DNA of 7,755 nt from a bacterium. Its GTDB lineage: Bacteria; Electryoneota; RPQS01. The DNA is taken from the NCBI GenBank assembly GCA_018814465.1, contig JAHIZR010000472.1, positions 1 through 7,755 of the forward strand, in the 5' to 3' direction. How positions within the stretch are numbered: the first letter of the stretch is position 1; the number at the start of each line of letters is the position of its first letter. The translations under genes and the position numbers were made by a program. Positions 1 to 6,322 of this stretch are shown here, one piece after another. The notes beneath the pieces were generated by a model. The model did no database searches, was not told where the DNA came from, and saw only the letters and a list, made by a program, of their open reading frames with translations.

Positions 1-243
1 CCAATCCGGAGTCCGAATGCCGTAAACGAATTTATTCACCAGCAGGAAATCACCCACCAACAGCGTATTTTCCATCGATCCGGTAGGAATGCGAAACGCT
101 TCGACCGTAGTGACTCGGATGAAGAAAACCATAATGACGAGCGTGAACAGAAAAGACGTCCAGTCGCGAAAGCCGGTGCGATGATGGCGAGTGACCACGG
201 GAGATGGCTGCTCGGACAGGGTTTTATTCCGGGTGGTATCCAA
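1..243 (-). CDS. lepB: Signal peptidase I, N-terminal part (cut by window edge)
   Basis: Type I signal peptidase, which cleaves signal peptides from exported proteins at the outer face of the inner membrane. Only the first 81 codons are present; the gene runs off the left edge. I translated it by eye. A charged N-terminal tail (residues 1-28) is followed by one membrane segment (about 29-44, TSFLFTLVIMVFFIRV). Next comes the family's box B, PTGSMENTLLVGDFLLVNKF, with the catalytic Ser56 in PTGSM, then YGIRTPDW, typical of the family. The catalytic Lys box lies beyond the edge. No ATG is available ahead of the membrane segment; the frame is closed upstream by the lepA stop itself. I therefore chose TTG at 243, which has a weak GGAA at 252-255 eight bases upstream. 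GTG at codon 16 is a less likely alternative. It follows lepA by 30 bases, the same lepA-lepB order as in E. coli. Family identity is nearly certain; the start is moderately sure. Confidence 0.93.
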   Translation of the reverse strand, partial: MDTTRNKTLSEQPSPVVTRHHRTGFRDWTSFLFTLVIMVFFIRVTTVEAFRIPTGSMENTLLVGDFLLVNKFVYGIRTPDW

Positions 244-273
244 TACTTTTATTCCAATGTGATAGATAAGGAA

Positions 274-2067
274 TTATTCAGCTTTCAGGATCGCGAGAAA
301 CGCTTCCTGCGGGATTTCAACGTTCCCCACAGATTTCATACGCTTTTTGCCTGCCTTTTGTTTCTCAAGCAGCTTCTTTTTGCGGGTAACATCGCCGCCG
401 TAGCATTTAGCCAACACATTCTTCCGCATGGCGCGTACGGTGGAACGGGCGATAATTCGGGAACCGATGGATGCTTGAATGGCCACCTCAAACATTTGCC
501 GGGGAATCAAACCCGCCAACCGGTCGCAAACTCGGCGGCCCCAGTCGTATGCCTTATCCGAGTGAACGATCACCGACAGCGCGTCAACGACCTCGCCGTT
601 AACGAGAATGTCGAGCTTTGTCAGTTTGCTCTCGCGGTATTCCAGCAGTTCGTAGTCAAATGAAGCATAGCCACGCGTCATGCTTTTCAGCCGGTCATAA
701 AAATCGAAGATAATCTCGGCCAGAGGAAGTTCATAATGCAGATTACAGCGATCCGTGTCGAGGTATTCGGTGTTGATGTAGATTCCCCTCTGCTCGATGC
801 AGAGCTTCATGATCGCTCCGATATACTCCTCGGGAGTAATAATCGATGCTCTCACGAACGGCTCTTCCATGTGATCAACCGTCCCTTGATCCGGAAGCAG
901 CACGGGATTGTCGACAATTTCAACCTTCCCATCCTGTTTGATCGCCTTATACTCGACCGAAGGAACCGTACAGACCAGATTCAAACCGTATTCGCGCTCC
1001 AGTCTCTCCTGCACAACCTCGAAGTGCAGCATGCCCAAAAAGCCAGTCCGAAAACCGAATCCCAGCGCGACAGATGATTCCGGTTGATAAATCAGCGACG
1101 AGTCATTCAGAGCGAGCTTTCCGAGCGAGTCCCGCAGGAGTTCATAATCATCATTGTCTTGCGGATAAACGCCCGCGAATACCATCGGCTTGACTTCCCG
1201 GTAACCGGGCAGCGCTTGAGGCGCGGGATGATCCAAATCAAGAATCGTATCTCCGACACGGATATCACGGACTTCCCGGCAGCCTGTAACGACATAGCCG
1301 ACATCCCCCGCGACCAGTTCACTCCGTTTAATCTGGCTCATTTGCAGAATCCCGACTTCGCCGACTTCGCTCTTCTTACCGGTAGCCGCGAACCTGATTC
1401 GCTGTCCGGCCCGCATCCTGCCGTCTATGACGCGCACATGCGCGATCGCCCCGCGATAGCTTTCGTAAGCGGAATCGAATATCAATGCCCGCAGAGGATC
1501 CTCAGCTTTTCCCGCGGGCGGCGGGACGCGCTCAACGATGGCGGACAGCAGCGCCTCCACACCCTCGCCCGTCTTTGCGCTGACTTTCAGGATTTCGTCA
1601 TCCAGCACTCCGATTAAATCTGAAATCTGGTGCGATACTTCCGGAACCCGCGCGACCGGAAGATCGATTTTATTCAGCACCGGAATGATTTCCAGATTCG
1701 CATCCAATGCCAAATAGAGATTCGACAGCGTCTGCGCCTCCAATCCCTGCGTCGCGTCTACAACCAGTAATGCTCCCTCGCACGCCCGCAGACTGCGTGA
1801 GACTTCATAGGTGAAATCAACATGTCCCGGCGTATCGATCAAATTCAAAACATACTCATTCCCGTCGGAATGAGTATGCTTCATCGTAATCGGATGCATC
1901 TTGATGGTAATGCCGCGTTCCCGTTCGAGATCCATCGAATCGAGCACCTGCTGACTCATCTTCCGCGCATCTAGTGTTTTTGTCTGTTCAAGGAGTCGAT
2001 CAGCGAGCGTTGATTTTCCGTGATCGATATGTGCTATGATGCAGAAATTTCTGACCCGGTCGGACAC
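274..2067 (-). CDS. lepA: Elongation factor 4 (LepA), ribosome-associated GTPase
   Basis: LepA/EF4, a translational GTPase of 597 residues, the usual family length of about 600. It acts on the ribosome and has been linked to back-translocation, to translation under ionic stress and to 30S biogenesis. Visible GTPase motifs are the P-loop AHIDHGKST (12-20), switch I region RERGITIK (49-56), DTPGHVDF (78-85), NKID (132-135) and SAKTGEG (163-169). The C-terminal signature that separates LepA from EF-G is complete: YGGDVTRKKKLLEKQKAGKK and then VGNVEIPQEAFLAILK at the very end. The start is GTG, directly abutting the TAA stop of the upstream PspC gene, with a strong GGGGAGG at 2079-2085 eleven bases ahead. 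No other start would keep the N-terminal RNFCIIAHIDHGKS strand. The gene is intact. Neighbours are the PspC gene upstream with no gap and lepB downstream, so translational coupling is likely. Confidence 0.98.
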   Translation of the reverse strand: MSDRVRNFCIIAHIDHGKSTLADRLLEQTKTLDARKMSQQVLDSMDLERERGITIKMHPITMKHTHSDGNEYVLNLIDTPGHVDFTYEVSRSLRACEGALLVVDATQGLEAQTLSNLYLALDANLEIIPVLNKIDLPVARVPEVSHQISDLIGVLDDEILKVSAKTGEGVEALLSAIVERVPPPAGKAEDPLRALIFDSAYESYRGAIAHVRVIDGRMRAGQRIRFAATGKKSEVGEVGILQMSQIKRSELVAGDVGYVVTGCREVRDIRVGDTILDLDHPAPQALPGYREVKPMVFAGVYPQDNDDYELLRDSLGKLALNDSSLIYQPESSVALGFGFRTGFLGMLHFEVVQERLEREYGLNLVCTVPSVEYKAIKQDGKVEIVDNPVLLPDQGTVDHMEEPFVRASIITPEEYIGAIMKLCIEQRGIYINTEYLDTDRCNLHYELPLAEIIFDFYDRLKSMTRGYASFDYELLEYRESKLTKLDILVNGEVVDALSVIVHSDKAYDWGRRVCDRLAGLIPRQMFEVAIQASIGSRIIARSTVRAMRKNVLAKCYGGDVTRKKKLLEKQKAGKKRMKSVGNVEIPQEAFLAILKAE

Positions 2068-2820
2068 TTAGTTTTTCGCCTCCCCGGACAGGATTGGACT
2101 GGGATCGACTCGCAAGGGCATAACAAGCCACATAATCAAATACAGCAGGATTCCGGTGCCTCCCGAGAACGCCAGCAGAATGAAGATAATCCTGATAATC
2201 GTCGGATCAACCCTGAAATATTCGCCGAGCCCGGAGCAGACGCCCGCAATCTTACGTTCGTGCTCCAAGCGATACATTCTGCGCGGACTTGAATCATCCA
2301 TTTCCTTCTCCGTATGATAGTTTGCAGAGGCCGTCTGTTCACTCTGGGGAACCGCGCCTTCGGTTGCCATAAAGTCTCCCGCTTTCATGGAAGGCTCGCG
2401 CTTCCATACAATCAGTATGATTCCGGCCGCGATTAAAAGAAGCGGGCCGATGCTCTTAAAACTGACGAATGGGAGCGAGAATGGCATCGAGAACGGCATC
2501 ACCATCGCCGTTAGTACAATCAGACCTACAACAATCAGCAGTACGCCTAATAGTTTTCGTCCGCTCACTCGCTCCCCGCCGCTTACAGCCTGCGGAATCG
2601 CTCCCTTATAAGTATCGATCGGGATAATAATCCACGAGATCAGATACAACACGATTCCCGGCGCGACTCCTGAAATGAGTGTCAATCCGACACAGAGTAC
2701 CCGCACGAGAACGGGGTCAATATCCAGATAATCAGCCAGACCGCCGCAAACGCCTCCGAAGACCTTGTCCTTGGAAGATCTTGTCAGCCGCTTTGTGGAT
2801 TCATTGTACGTATGCTCCAT
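2068..2820 (-). CDS. Membrane protein with two PspC domains
   Basis: Predicted inner-membrane protein of 250 residues with a PspC domain at each end. PspC1 (about 10-68) carries KVFGGVCGGLADYLDIDPVLVRV and a following hydrophobic segment ending in LYLISWIIIP. PspC2 (about 181-238) repeats this pattern as RKIAGVCSGLGEYFRVDPTIIRI and LYLIMWLVMP. Between them lie two further hydrophobic segments (about 89-108 and 122-138) separated by the odd MPFSMPFSLPF stretch, then a polar linker (about 140-180). PspC of the phage shock response senses envelope stress through PspA/PspB in enterobacteria. Proteins with PspC domains elsewhere are mostly uncharacterised, so a stress-sensing or membrane-organising role is inference. 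No pspA or pspB is in view. The start ATG at 2820 has a good AAGGAG six bases ahead that overlaps the greA stop, and the stop abuts the lepA GTG. It is not a canonical single-domain pspC, so I give no symbol. Confidence 0.92.
   Translation of the reverse strand: MEHTYNESTKRLTRSSKDKVFGGVCGGLADYLDIDPVLVRVLCVGLTLISGVAPGIVLYLISWIIIPIDTYKGAIPQAVSGGERVSGRKLLGVLLIVVGLIVLTAMVMPFSMPFSLPFVSFKSIGPLLLIAAGIILIVWKREPSMKAGDFMATEGAVPQSEQTASANYHTEKEMDDSSPRRMYRLEHERKIAGVCSGLGEYFRVDPTIIRIIFILLAFSGGTGILLYLIMWLVMPLRVDPSPILSGEAKN
2079..2085 (-). promoter_or_regulatory. Strong ribosome binding site deciding the lepA GTG start
   Basis: On the minus strand this reads GGGGAGG, the best Shine-Dalgarno match in the window, eleven bases before the GTG of lepA. 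It lies inside the last codons of the PspC gene (Ser-Gly-Glu-Ala-Lys-Asn-stop). It supports GTG at 2067 as a genuine start and suggests lepA can be initiated independently of read-through from the PspC gene. Confidence 0.75.
2467..2499 (-). repeat. Short in-frame tandem repeat (MPFS MPFS LPF) in the PspC protein
   Basis: Residues 108-118 of the double-PspC protein are encoded by two near-identical 12-base units (ATGCCGTTCTCG and ATGCCATTCTCG) and a partial third copy. It lies between two predicted membrane segments, probably in a short loop. It looks like a small in-frame duplication. No function can be assigned. Confidence 0.7.
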
Positions 2821-2826
2821 TCCACT

Positions 2827-2832
2827 CTCCTT
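2827..2832 (-). promoter_or_regulatory. Ribosome binding site of the PspC gene, overlapping the greA stop
   Basis: The minus strand reads AAGGAG six bases before ATG at 2820. The TAA stop of greA (2833-2831) shares bases with it, so ribosomes ending greA sit on the site. This favours coupling of the two genes and fixes the PspC start. Confidence 0.75.
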
Positions 2833-3304
2833 AAATCGGAAGAATCTCCAGAATAGTCCAGTTCAGTGTGCCGGCGGGAATTTCGATTTCCACAGTCTCA
2901 CCGACTTTTCTGCCCATCAGTCCTTGTCCCACTGGCGAGGTATGGCTGATGCGTCCAATCGTCGGATCGGCTTCGGCAACTGATACAATGGTAAACTCCC
3001 GGTCGGTCTTCTTTTTTTCGTCTCGAATCCGGACCCGGGTGAGCAGGCGAACCTGGTCTGTGTTGACTTTTGAGGCGTCCATCAGCACAGAAGAATCCAG
3101 CATCGCCTGAAGTTTGTGGATCTTCGCGTCGATCCGCGCCAACTCCTCCTTCGCTGCATGATACTCGGCATTCTCCGAGAGATCTCCATGCTCACGGGCG
3201 GTTTGCAGTTGCATCACCATCTGCGGCCGCTTCACCAGCTTCCACTCGTGCAATTCATCCTGAAGCCGGTTGATGCCGTCACTAGTTAGATATTGCATTT
3301 CCAA
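2831..3304 (-). CDS. greA: Transcription elongation factor GreA
   Basis: GreA rescues backtracked RNA polymerase by stimulating cleavage of the transcript 3' end. The protein is 157 residues, against 158 in E. coli. Residues 1-76 form the N-terminal antiparallel coiled coil, with the tip motif AREHGDLSENAEYHAA containing the acidic pair Asp41 and Glu44 that coordinates the catalytic Mg ion. Residues about 80-157 form the FKBP-like domain, including the family signature ISHTSPVGQGLMGRKVGE (119-136) and the closing IPAGTLNWTILEI. I chose TTG at 3304 because AAGGAA at 3313-3318 sits eight bases ahead of it and because it gives the E. coli numbering of the tip residues. ATG at 3298, two codons in, is possible but lies 14 bases from that site. 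It is fourteen bases after the amidase gene and ten before the PspC gene. An A-rich slippery heptamer occurs at codons 96-98 (separate entry). Confidence 0.97.
   Translation of the reverse strand: MEMQYLTSDGINRLQDELHEWKLVKRPQMVMQLQTAREHGDLSENAEYHAAKEELARIDAKIHKLQAMLDSSVLMDASKVNTDQVRLLTRVRIRDEKKKTDREFTIVSVAEADPTIGRISHTSPVGQGLMGRKVGETVEIEIPAGTLNWTILEILPI
3011..3017 (-). other. dnaX-type slippery heptamer A-AAA-AAG inside greA
   Basis: On the coding strand, codons 96-98 of greA read GAA AAA AAG (7 As in a row at 3018-3012, then G). The last seven bases form the heptamer A-AAA-AAG in the same phase as the well-known -1 frameshift site of E. coli dnaX. I translated the -1 frame: it stays open for 37 codons and ends at a TGA at 2900-2898, which would give a protein of about 135 residues lacking the normal FKBP-like domain. 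I see no convincing stimulatory hairpin downstream and only a weak GGA upstream. The heptamer is certain; that it works is not. Confidence 0.35.
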
Positions 3305-3312
3305 ATAAAACG

Positions 3313-3318
3313 TTCCTT
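3313..3318 (-). promoter_or_regulatory. Ribosome binding site favouring the TTG start of greA
   Basis: The minus strand reads AAGGAA immediately after the amidase TAG stop. It is eight bases from TTG at 3304 but fourteen from ATG at 3298, so spacing favours the TTG. A further GGAA directly before the ATG is too close to serve. Confidence 0.6.
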
Positions 3319-4773
3319 CTATTCTCTAAAATAATCTTCCAAACCTCTCACGACCGCGTTGGCCATTCTCGAAAGAAACTCCTCATTCATCAGCAGTCGC
3401 TCTTCCCGCGGATGCATCAGATAGGCGGCTTCGATCAGAACCGCCGGGAATTCGGTCGGTCGCGCGACCGCGAAATTCGCGTCCCAGAGTCCATCATCAC
3501 GAAGTCCGCCCGCTTTTAAAAGATGCCCGTGTATGCTCTCTGCGGCATTGCGGCTTAAGCTCTGGTAATAATACGTTCCCGTGCCGCTGCGGGTACTCGG
3601 ATCAATGCCGTCCGGCAGCGCGTTTCCATGCAGACTCACAAAACAGTCCGCGTGAACTCCTCGCGCAATCTCGATGCGGTCATAGAGACTCTTTGCTTCG
3701 TCATATTCGCGCGTCAATACTACAATCGCGCCCTTGTGTTCAAGCGCGCTTGCCAGCAGCTTCGCCCAGCGCAGCGTGATATCCTTCTCCTTATTCCCCA
3801 GCGGTCCGATGGCTCCGTCGAACTCGCCTCCATGCCCGGCATCAACCACGATGATTTTTCTCTTCAGCTGCTTGTCGCGGGCTTCGAACGGTTGTCGAAC
3901 GGAAATCTCAAACTGCCCGTTCACGAAATCAATGTGATAGCCGCGTGTGACCGGAGCGTTCAACCGCAGACTCAGCAGTAATCCGTCCGGTTCCTGATGC
4001 CAAACGATATCCTCGACAAAGCGGTCATTAATATCAAACTGAATGCGGTCAATTCGCGAGACCGCGTTGTACAGCAGGACATCGAGTGTTCGATGATCAG
4101 GCGTCAATTCCGCTCGCCAGATTGCCGCGGCGCTTAGCTCAAAACGGCAAACCGACCAATCTTCCAGAACCTCACAAACCCCGTCCCCGAGGAAGCTCTG
4201 TTCTACCGTTGTATCTTTTGTGAACGCAACGAACCGCGTTTCAATGACCGCCGTGGATGTTCCGAGTTCGATTGTCAAAAACTCCCCCTCAGATCCGGTC
4301 GCCCGGAGCCTGTTTCCCACGGGCGGGAATAAATAGTAGCTGCCCTCGGCTGTGGTGCGAATGTGACTATGCGGGGCAATGACCTCAACGACTGCCGGCA
4401 GCATGGCATTCATCGAATCGGTTGTTTCAACTTCCCTATCCTCAGCAATCTGATAAGGGAAAGTCAGCGCTACGCTGTCCCCTTGCTGTATTAGATTGAG
4501 TTCCCAGGATTTGGTTTCATTACCCTTACGGAGGGGCAGGAATGCTAAGAAAGCTCCATAGTCATCTATTGCGACTCGATGTCCATTGATTTTCAATAAT
4601 CCTTCCGGCGGCACAACGTTTCCCAACACGAAAGTAGAATCGAATCCTGAATCGTAAATAAATGTATCTTGTGGGCTTACGATTCTTGGATAGATTAGAC
4701 TGATCTCAGCCGATTCAACGTTGCCAAAACAGATCAGCAAGGCAATTATCGTGAAAATCCGGCAGGTTCTCAT
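3319..4773 (-). CDS. Secreted N-acetylmuramoyl-L-alanine amidase (Amidase_3)
   Basis: Zinc-dependent amidase that would cut the bond between N-acetylmuramic acid and L-Ala of the stem peptide in the cell wall. The 484-residue protein begins with a signal peptide (residues 1-22, MRTCRIFTIIALLICFGNVESA). The C-terminal Amidase_3 domain (about 306-482) carries VVDAGHGG with zinc ligand His314, NKEKDI with Glu329, VSLHGN with His382, and VLIEAAYLMHPREERLL with catalytic Glu448. It has the GTYYYQSLSR segment seen in one branch of the family. The N-terminal half (about 23-300) is not a textbook AMIN domain. A beta-rich unit with GLLKINGHRVAIDDYGAFLAF (58-78), an SH3-like stretch (about 125-182) and an AMIN-like stretch (about 215-296) can be suspected only from pattern. 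It starts with ATG inside the coaX stop (ATGA overlap), with a weak GGAAG at 4778-4782. Daughter-cell separation or wall turnover is a reasonable guess; the symbol (amiA/B/C) cannot be assigned. Confidence 0.94.
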   Translation of the reverse strand: MRTCRIFTIIALLICFGNVESAEISLIYPRIVSPQDTFIYDSGFDSTFVLGNVVPPEGLLKINGHRVAIDDYGAFLAFLPLRKGNETKSWELNLIQQGDSVALTFPYQIAEDREVETTDSMNAMLPAVVEVIAPHSHIRTTAEGSYYLFPPVGNRLRATGSEGEFLTIELGTSTAVIETRFVAFTKDTTVEQSFLGDGVCEVLEDWSVCRFELSAAAIWRAELTPDHRTLDVLLYNAVSRIDRIQFDINDRFVEDIVWHQEPDGLLLSLRLNAPVTRGYHIDFVNGQFEISVRQPFEARDKQLKRKIIVVDAGHGGEFDGAIGPLGNKEKDITLRWAKLLASALEHKGAIVVLTREYDEAKSLYDRIEIARGVHADCFVSLHGNALPDGIDPSTRSGTGTYYYQSLSRNAAESIHGHLLKAGGLRDDGLWDANFAVARPTEFPAVLIEAAYLMHPREERLLMNEEFLSRMANAVVRGLEDYFRE

Positions 4774-5540
4774 TGCGCTTCCACCACCAGACGAATCCCC
4801 TCAAGTACCAAGTTCGGCTCAATCTGTTCAATAGTCGCACTTTGGGTTTTCAACAATCCGGAGAATCCTCCAGTGGCAATAACCTTTGTTTTGCACCTCA
4901 AACTCTCCTGAATGCGCCGCACGATTCCATCGATCATTTCGATTGAACCGTATAAAACTCCCGATTGTATGCTCTCCACCGTTGATTTGCCGATGACATT
5001 GCTGGGAAACTGCAACTCCACTCGCGGCAGAGCATCAGTCATTCTGTGCAGGCTGTCGGCGGCAGTATTCAGCCCCGGAGCGATCAATCCGCCCAAATAA
5101 GTTCCATTCTGATCGATAACATCGAATACCGTGGCGGTTCCCAGATCGATAACAATCAGCGGACCACCGAACTTGCTGAATCCCGCGATCGCGCTGCAAA
5201 TTCTATCCGCGCCGACCGCATGCGGCGGAGCGTAGTCAATAATCATTTTGGGAACCGTGTTGACGGATACGATCACTGGCTCGGAGGTAAAACGCTTTCG
5301 CGCAACCTCTCGATAGAGTTCCGTCAGACGCGGAACCACGGAAGAGATGCCGACTTGTTCAATCTCCTTAGAGGAGACATCCACCGCATGCAGACAGGAT
5401 TCGATCAAGATCCAGAGTTCATCAGCAGTCCGATTCGGCTTGGAAGACAGCCGCCAATCGTGCAGCAGATTCTCGCCCTTAAAAAGACCGACGGCGGTAT
5501 GGGTGTTGCCCACATCGATGGCCAACAGCAGCTTAGTCAA
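4770..5540 (-). CDS. coaX: Type III pantothenate kinase
   Basis: CoaX phosphorylates pantothenate with ATP, the first step of CoA synthesis, in the cytoplasm. Type III enzymes are known not to be feedback-inhibited by CoA and to need a monovalent cation. The 256-residue length is standard. Visible ASKHA-fold motifs are DVGNTHT (9-15, phosphate-binding), ISSVVP (65-70), the YAPPHAVGADR pantothenate and catalytic segment (103-113, Asp112), IDLGTATVFD (131-140), GGLIAPG (150-156) and ATGGFSG (222-228). The start is TTG at 5540; no in-frame ATG occurs before codon 99, and DVGNT must lie near the N-terminus. The TTG shares TTGA with the birA stop, and a GGAG at 5551-5554 stands ten bases ahead. 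The gene overlaps the amidase gene by four bases downstream. A birA-coaX neighbourhood is common in bacteria, sometimes as a fused gene. Intact and confident. Confidence 0.97.
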   Translation of the reverse strand: MTKLLLAIDVGNTHTAVGLFKGENLLHDWRLSSKPNRTADELWILIESCLHAVDVSSKEIEQVGISSVVPRLTELYREVARKRFTSEPVIVSVNTVPKMIIDYAPPHAVGADRICSAIAGFSKFGGPLIVIDLGTATVFDVIDQNGTYLGGLIAPGLNTAADSLHRMTDALPRVELQFPSNVIGKSTVESIQSGVLYGSIEMIDGIVRRIQESLRCKTKVIATGGFSGLLKTQSATIEQIEPNLVLEGIRLVVEAQ

Positions 5541-6322
5541 TGTAAAATGTCTCCACTGAAGAATTCATGAACCACTCCATTCTGATCCCGAAGCAGAAGC
5601 TGGCCGCTTGTTCCGATGCCTCCGAAAGTCCCGGAGATCTCGGCTCCGCGTTCCATGCGCGTGATTGCTGTTCCGATCGGGGGACCTAACTCCAGCCAAG
5701 CTTTGCGAATCGAATCAGTGTCTCCGTCCCTGAGCGAATCATAGAGCGGCTCCCACTCGTTGATGATGTCTGCCAGCAAAGGCTCACGCGGGGTGATCGT
5801 TCCGGTTTCGGCAAATAAAGTGGTGCCGAATGCTCTTGCTGATTCTGAAAGTTCGCGCAGGTCGGCATTCACATTGATTCCGACTCCCACTATGGTAACT
5901 GTTGTGTCGCCTGAAGTGAATCTTTCGGCAAGAATTCCGGCAAGTTTCCGGCCATTCAATAAAACGTCATTCGGCCATTTAAGGCGTATTTCATGGTCGT
6001 TGCCGAGTCTGTTCAGCAGCGCTTTTGCCAGCGAAATAGCGGGGAGCATCTGATGAAATCCGGCTCTATTCTCTTCGCGGGAAGAAACAATGGACACGGA
6101 GAACAGCAGTGATTTGCCCGGCACATCATCCCACTCTCGGGCAAATCGGCCGCGACCGCTTATCTGATGCTCGGCGATCACGACGGCTCCGTTCAGAGTA
6201 AACTCATTCCAATGCACGGTAAGCCAGCGGTTCGTCGAATCGATCTCCGTAAAATAACGAAGCTGCCGTCCGAAGCGGCGAGTCTTCAGATGTCTTGCGA
6301 ATAATTGAGGGTCCCAACTCAT
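5537..6322 (-). CDS. birA: Biotin-[acetyl-CoA-carboxylase] ligase, monofunctional
   Basis: Biotin protein ligase: makes biotinyl-5'-AMP and transfers biotin to the lysine of biotin carrier domains of carboxylases. In the 261-residue protein I see EIDSTN (26-31), the biotinoyl-AMP loop SGRGRF (55-60, GRGR), LKWPNDV (114-120), GRKLAGILAE (124-133) with the catalytic-loop lysine, and VGVGINVN (145-152). A C-terminal SH3-like domain follows (about 217-261, ending FFSGDIL). There is no N-terminal winged helix, so this is the short form that should not act as a biotin repressor. I chose ATG at 6322, which overlaps the mutase stop as ATGA and has GGGA six bases ahead. An in-frame GTG at 6346 would add eight residues inside the mutase gene and is less likely. 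The gene ends in a TTGA overlap with coaX. Likely substrates, such as acyl-CoA carboxylases, are not in view. Confidence 0.96.
   Translation of the reverse strand: MSWDPQLFARHLKTRRFGRQLRYFTEIDSTNRWLTVHWNEFTLNGAVVIAEHQISGRGRFAREWDDVPGKSLLFSVSIVSSREENRAGFHQMLPAISLAKALLNRLGNDHEIRLKWPNDVLLNGRKLAGILAERFTSGDTTVTIVGVGINVNADLRELSESARAFGTTLFAETGTITPREPLLADIINEWEPLYDSLRDGDTDSIRKAWLELGPPIGTAITRMERGAEISGTFGGIGTSGQLLLRDQNGVVHEFFSGDILH

Noticed and set aside
244..273. Possible terminator or promoter between lepA and lepB
   Set aside because: The 30-base gap is AT-rich but holds no hairpin with a T-run and no clear -35/-10 pair. It is best read as a short spacer with a weak ribosome site.
1084..1617. A 177-codon plus-strand open frame, along with others at 181-663 and 736-1077
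   Set aside because: All lie antisense to lepA, whose protein is intact and highly conserved across this region. Their translations show no recognisable motif or domain.
3628..3981. Plus-strand open frames of 117 and 67 codons within the amidase region
   Set aside because: They are antisense to the catalytic domain of the amidase and overlap each other in different frames, as expected of shadows.
5046..5570. A 174-codon plus-strand open frame
   Set aside because: It is antisense to coaX and the end of birA, both with all family motifs in place. The translation has no family resemblance.
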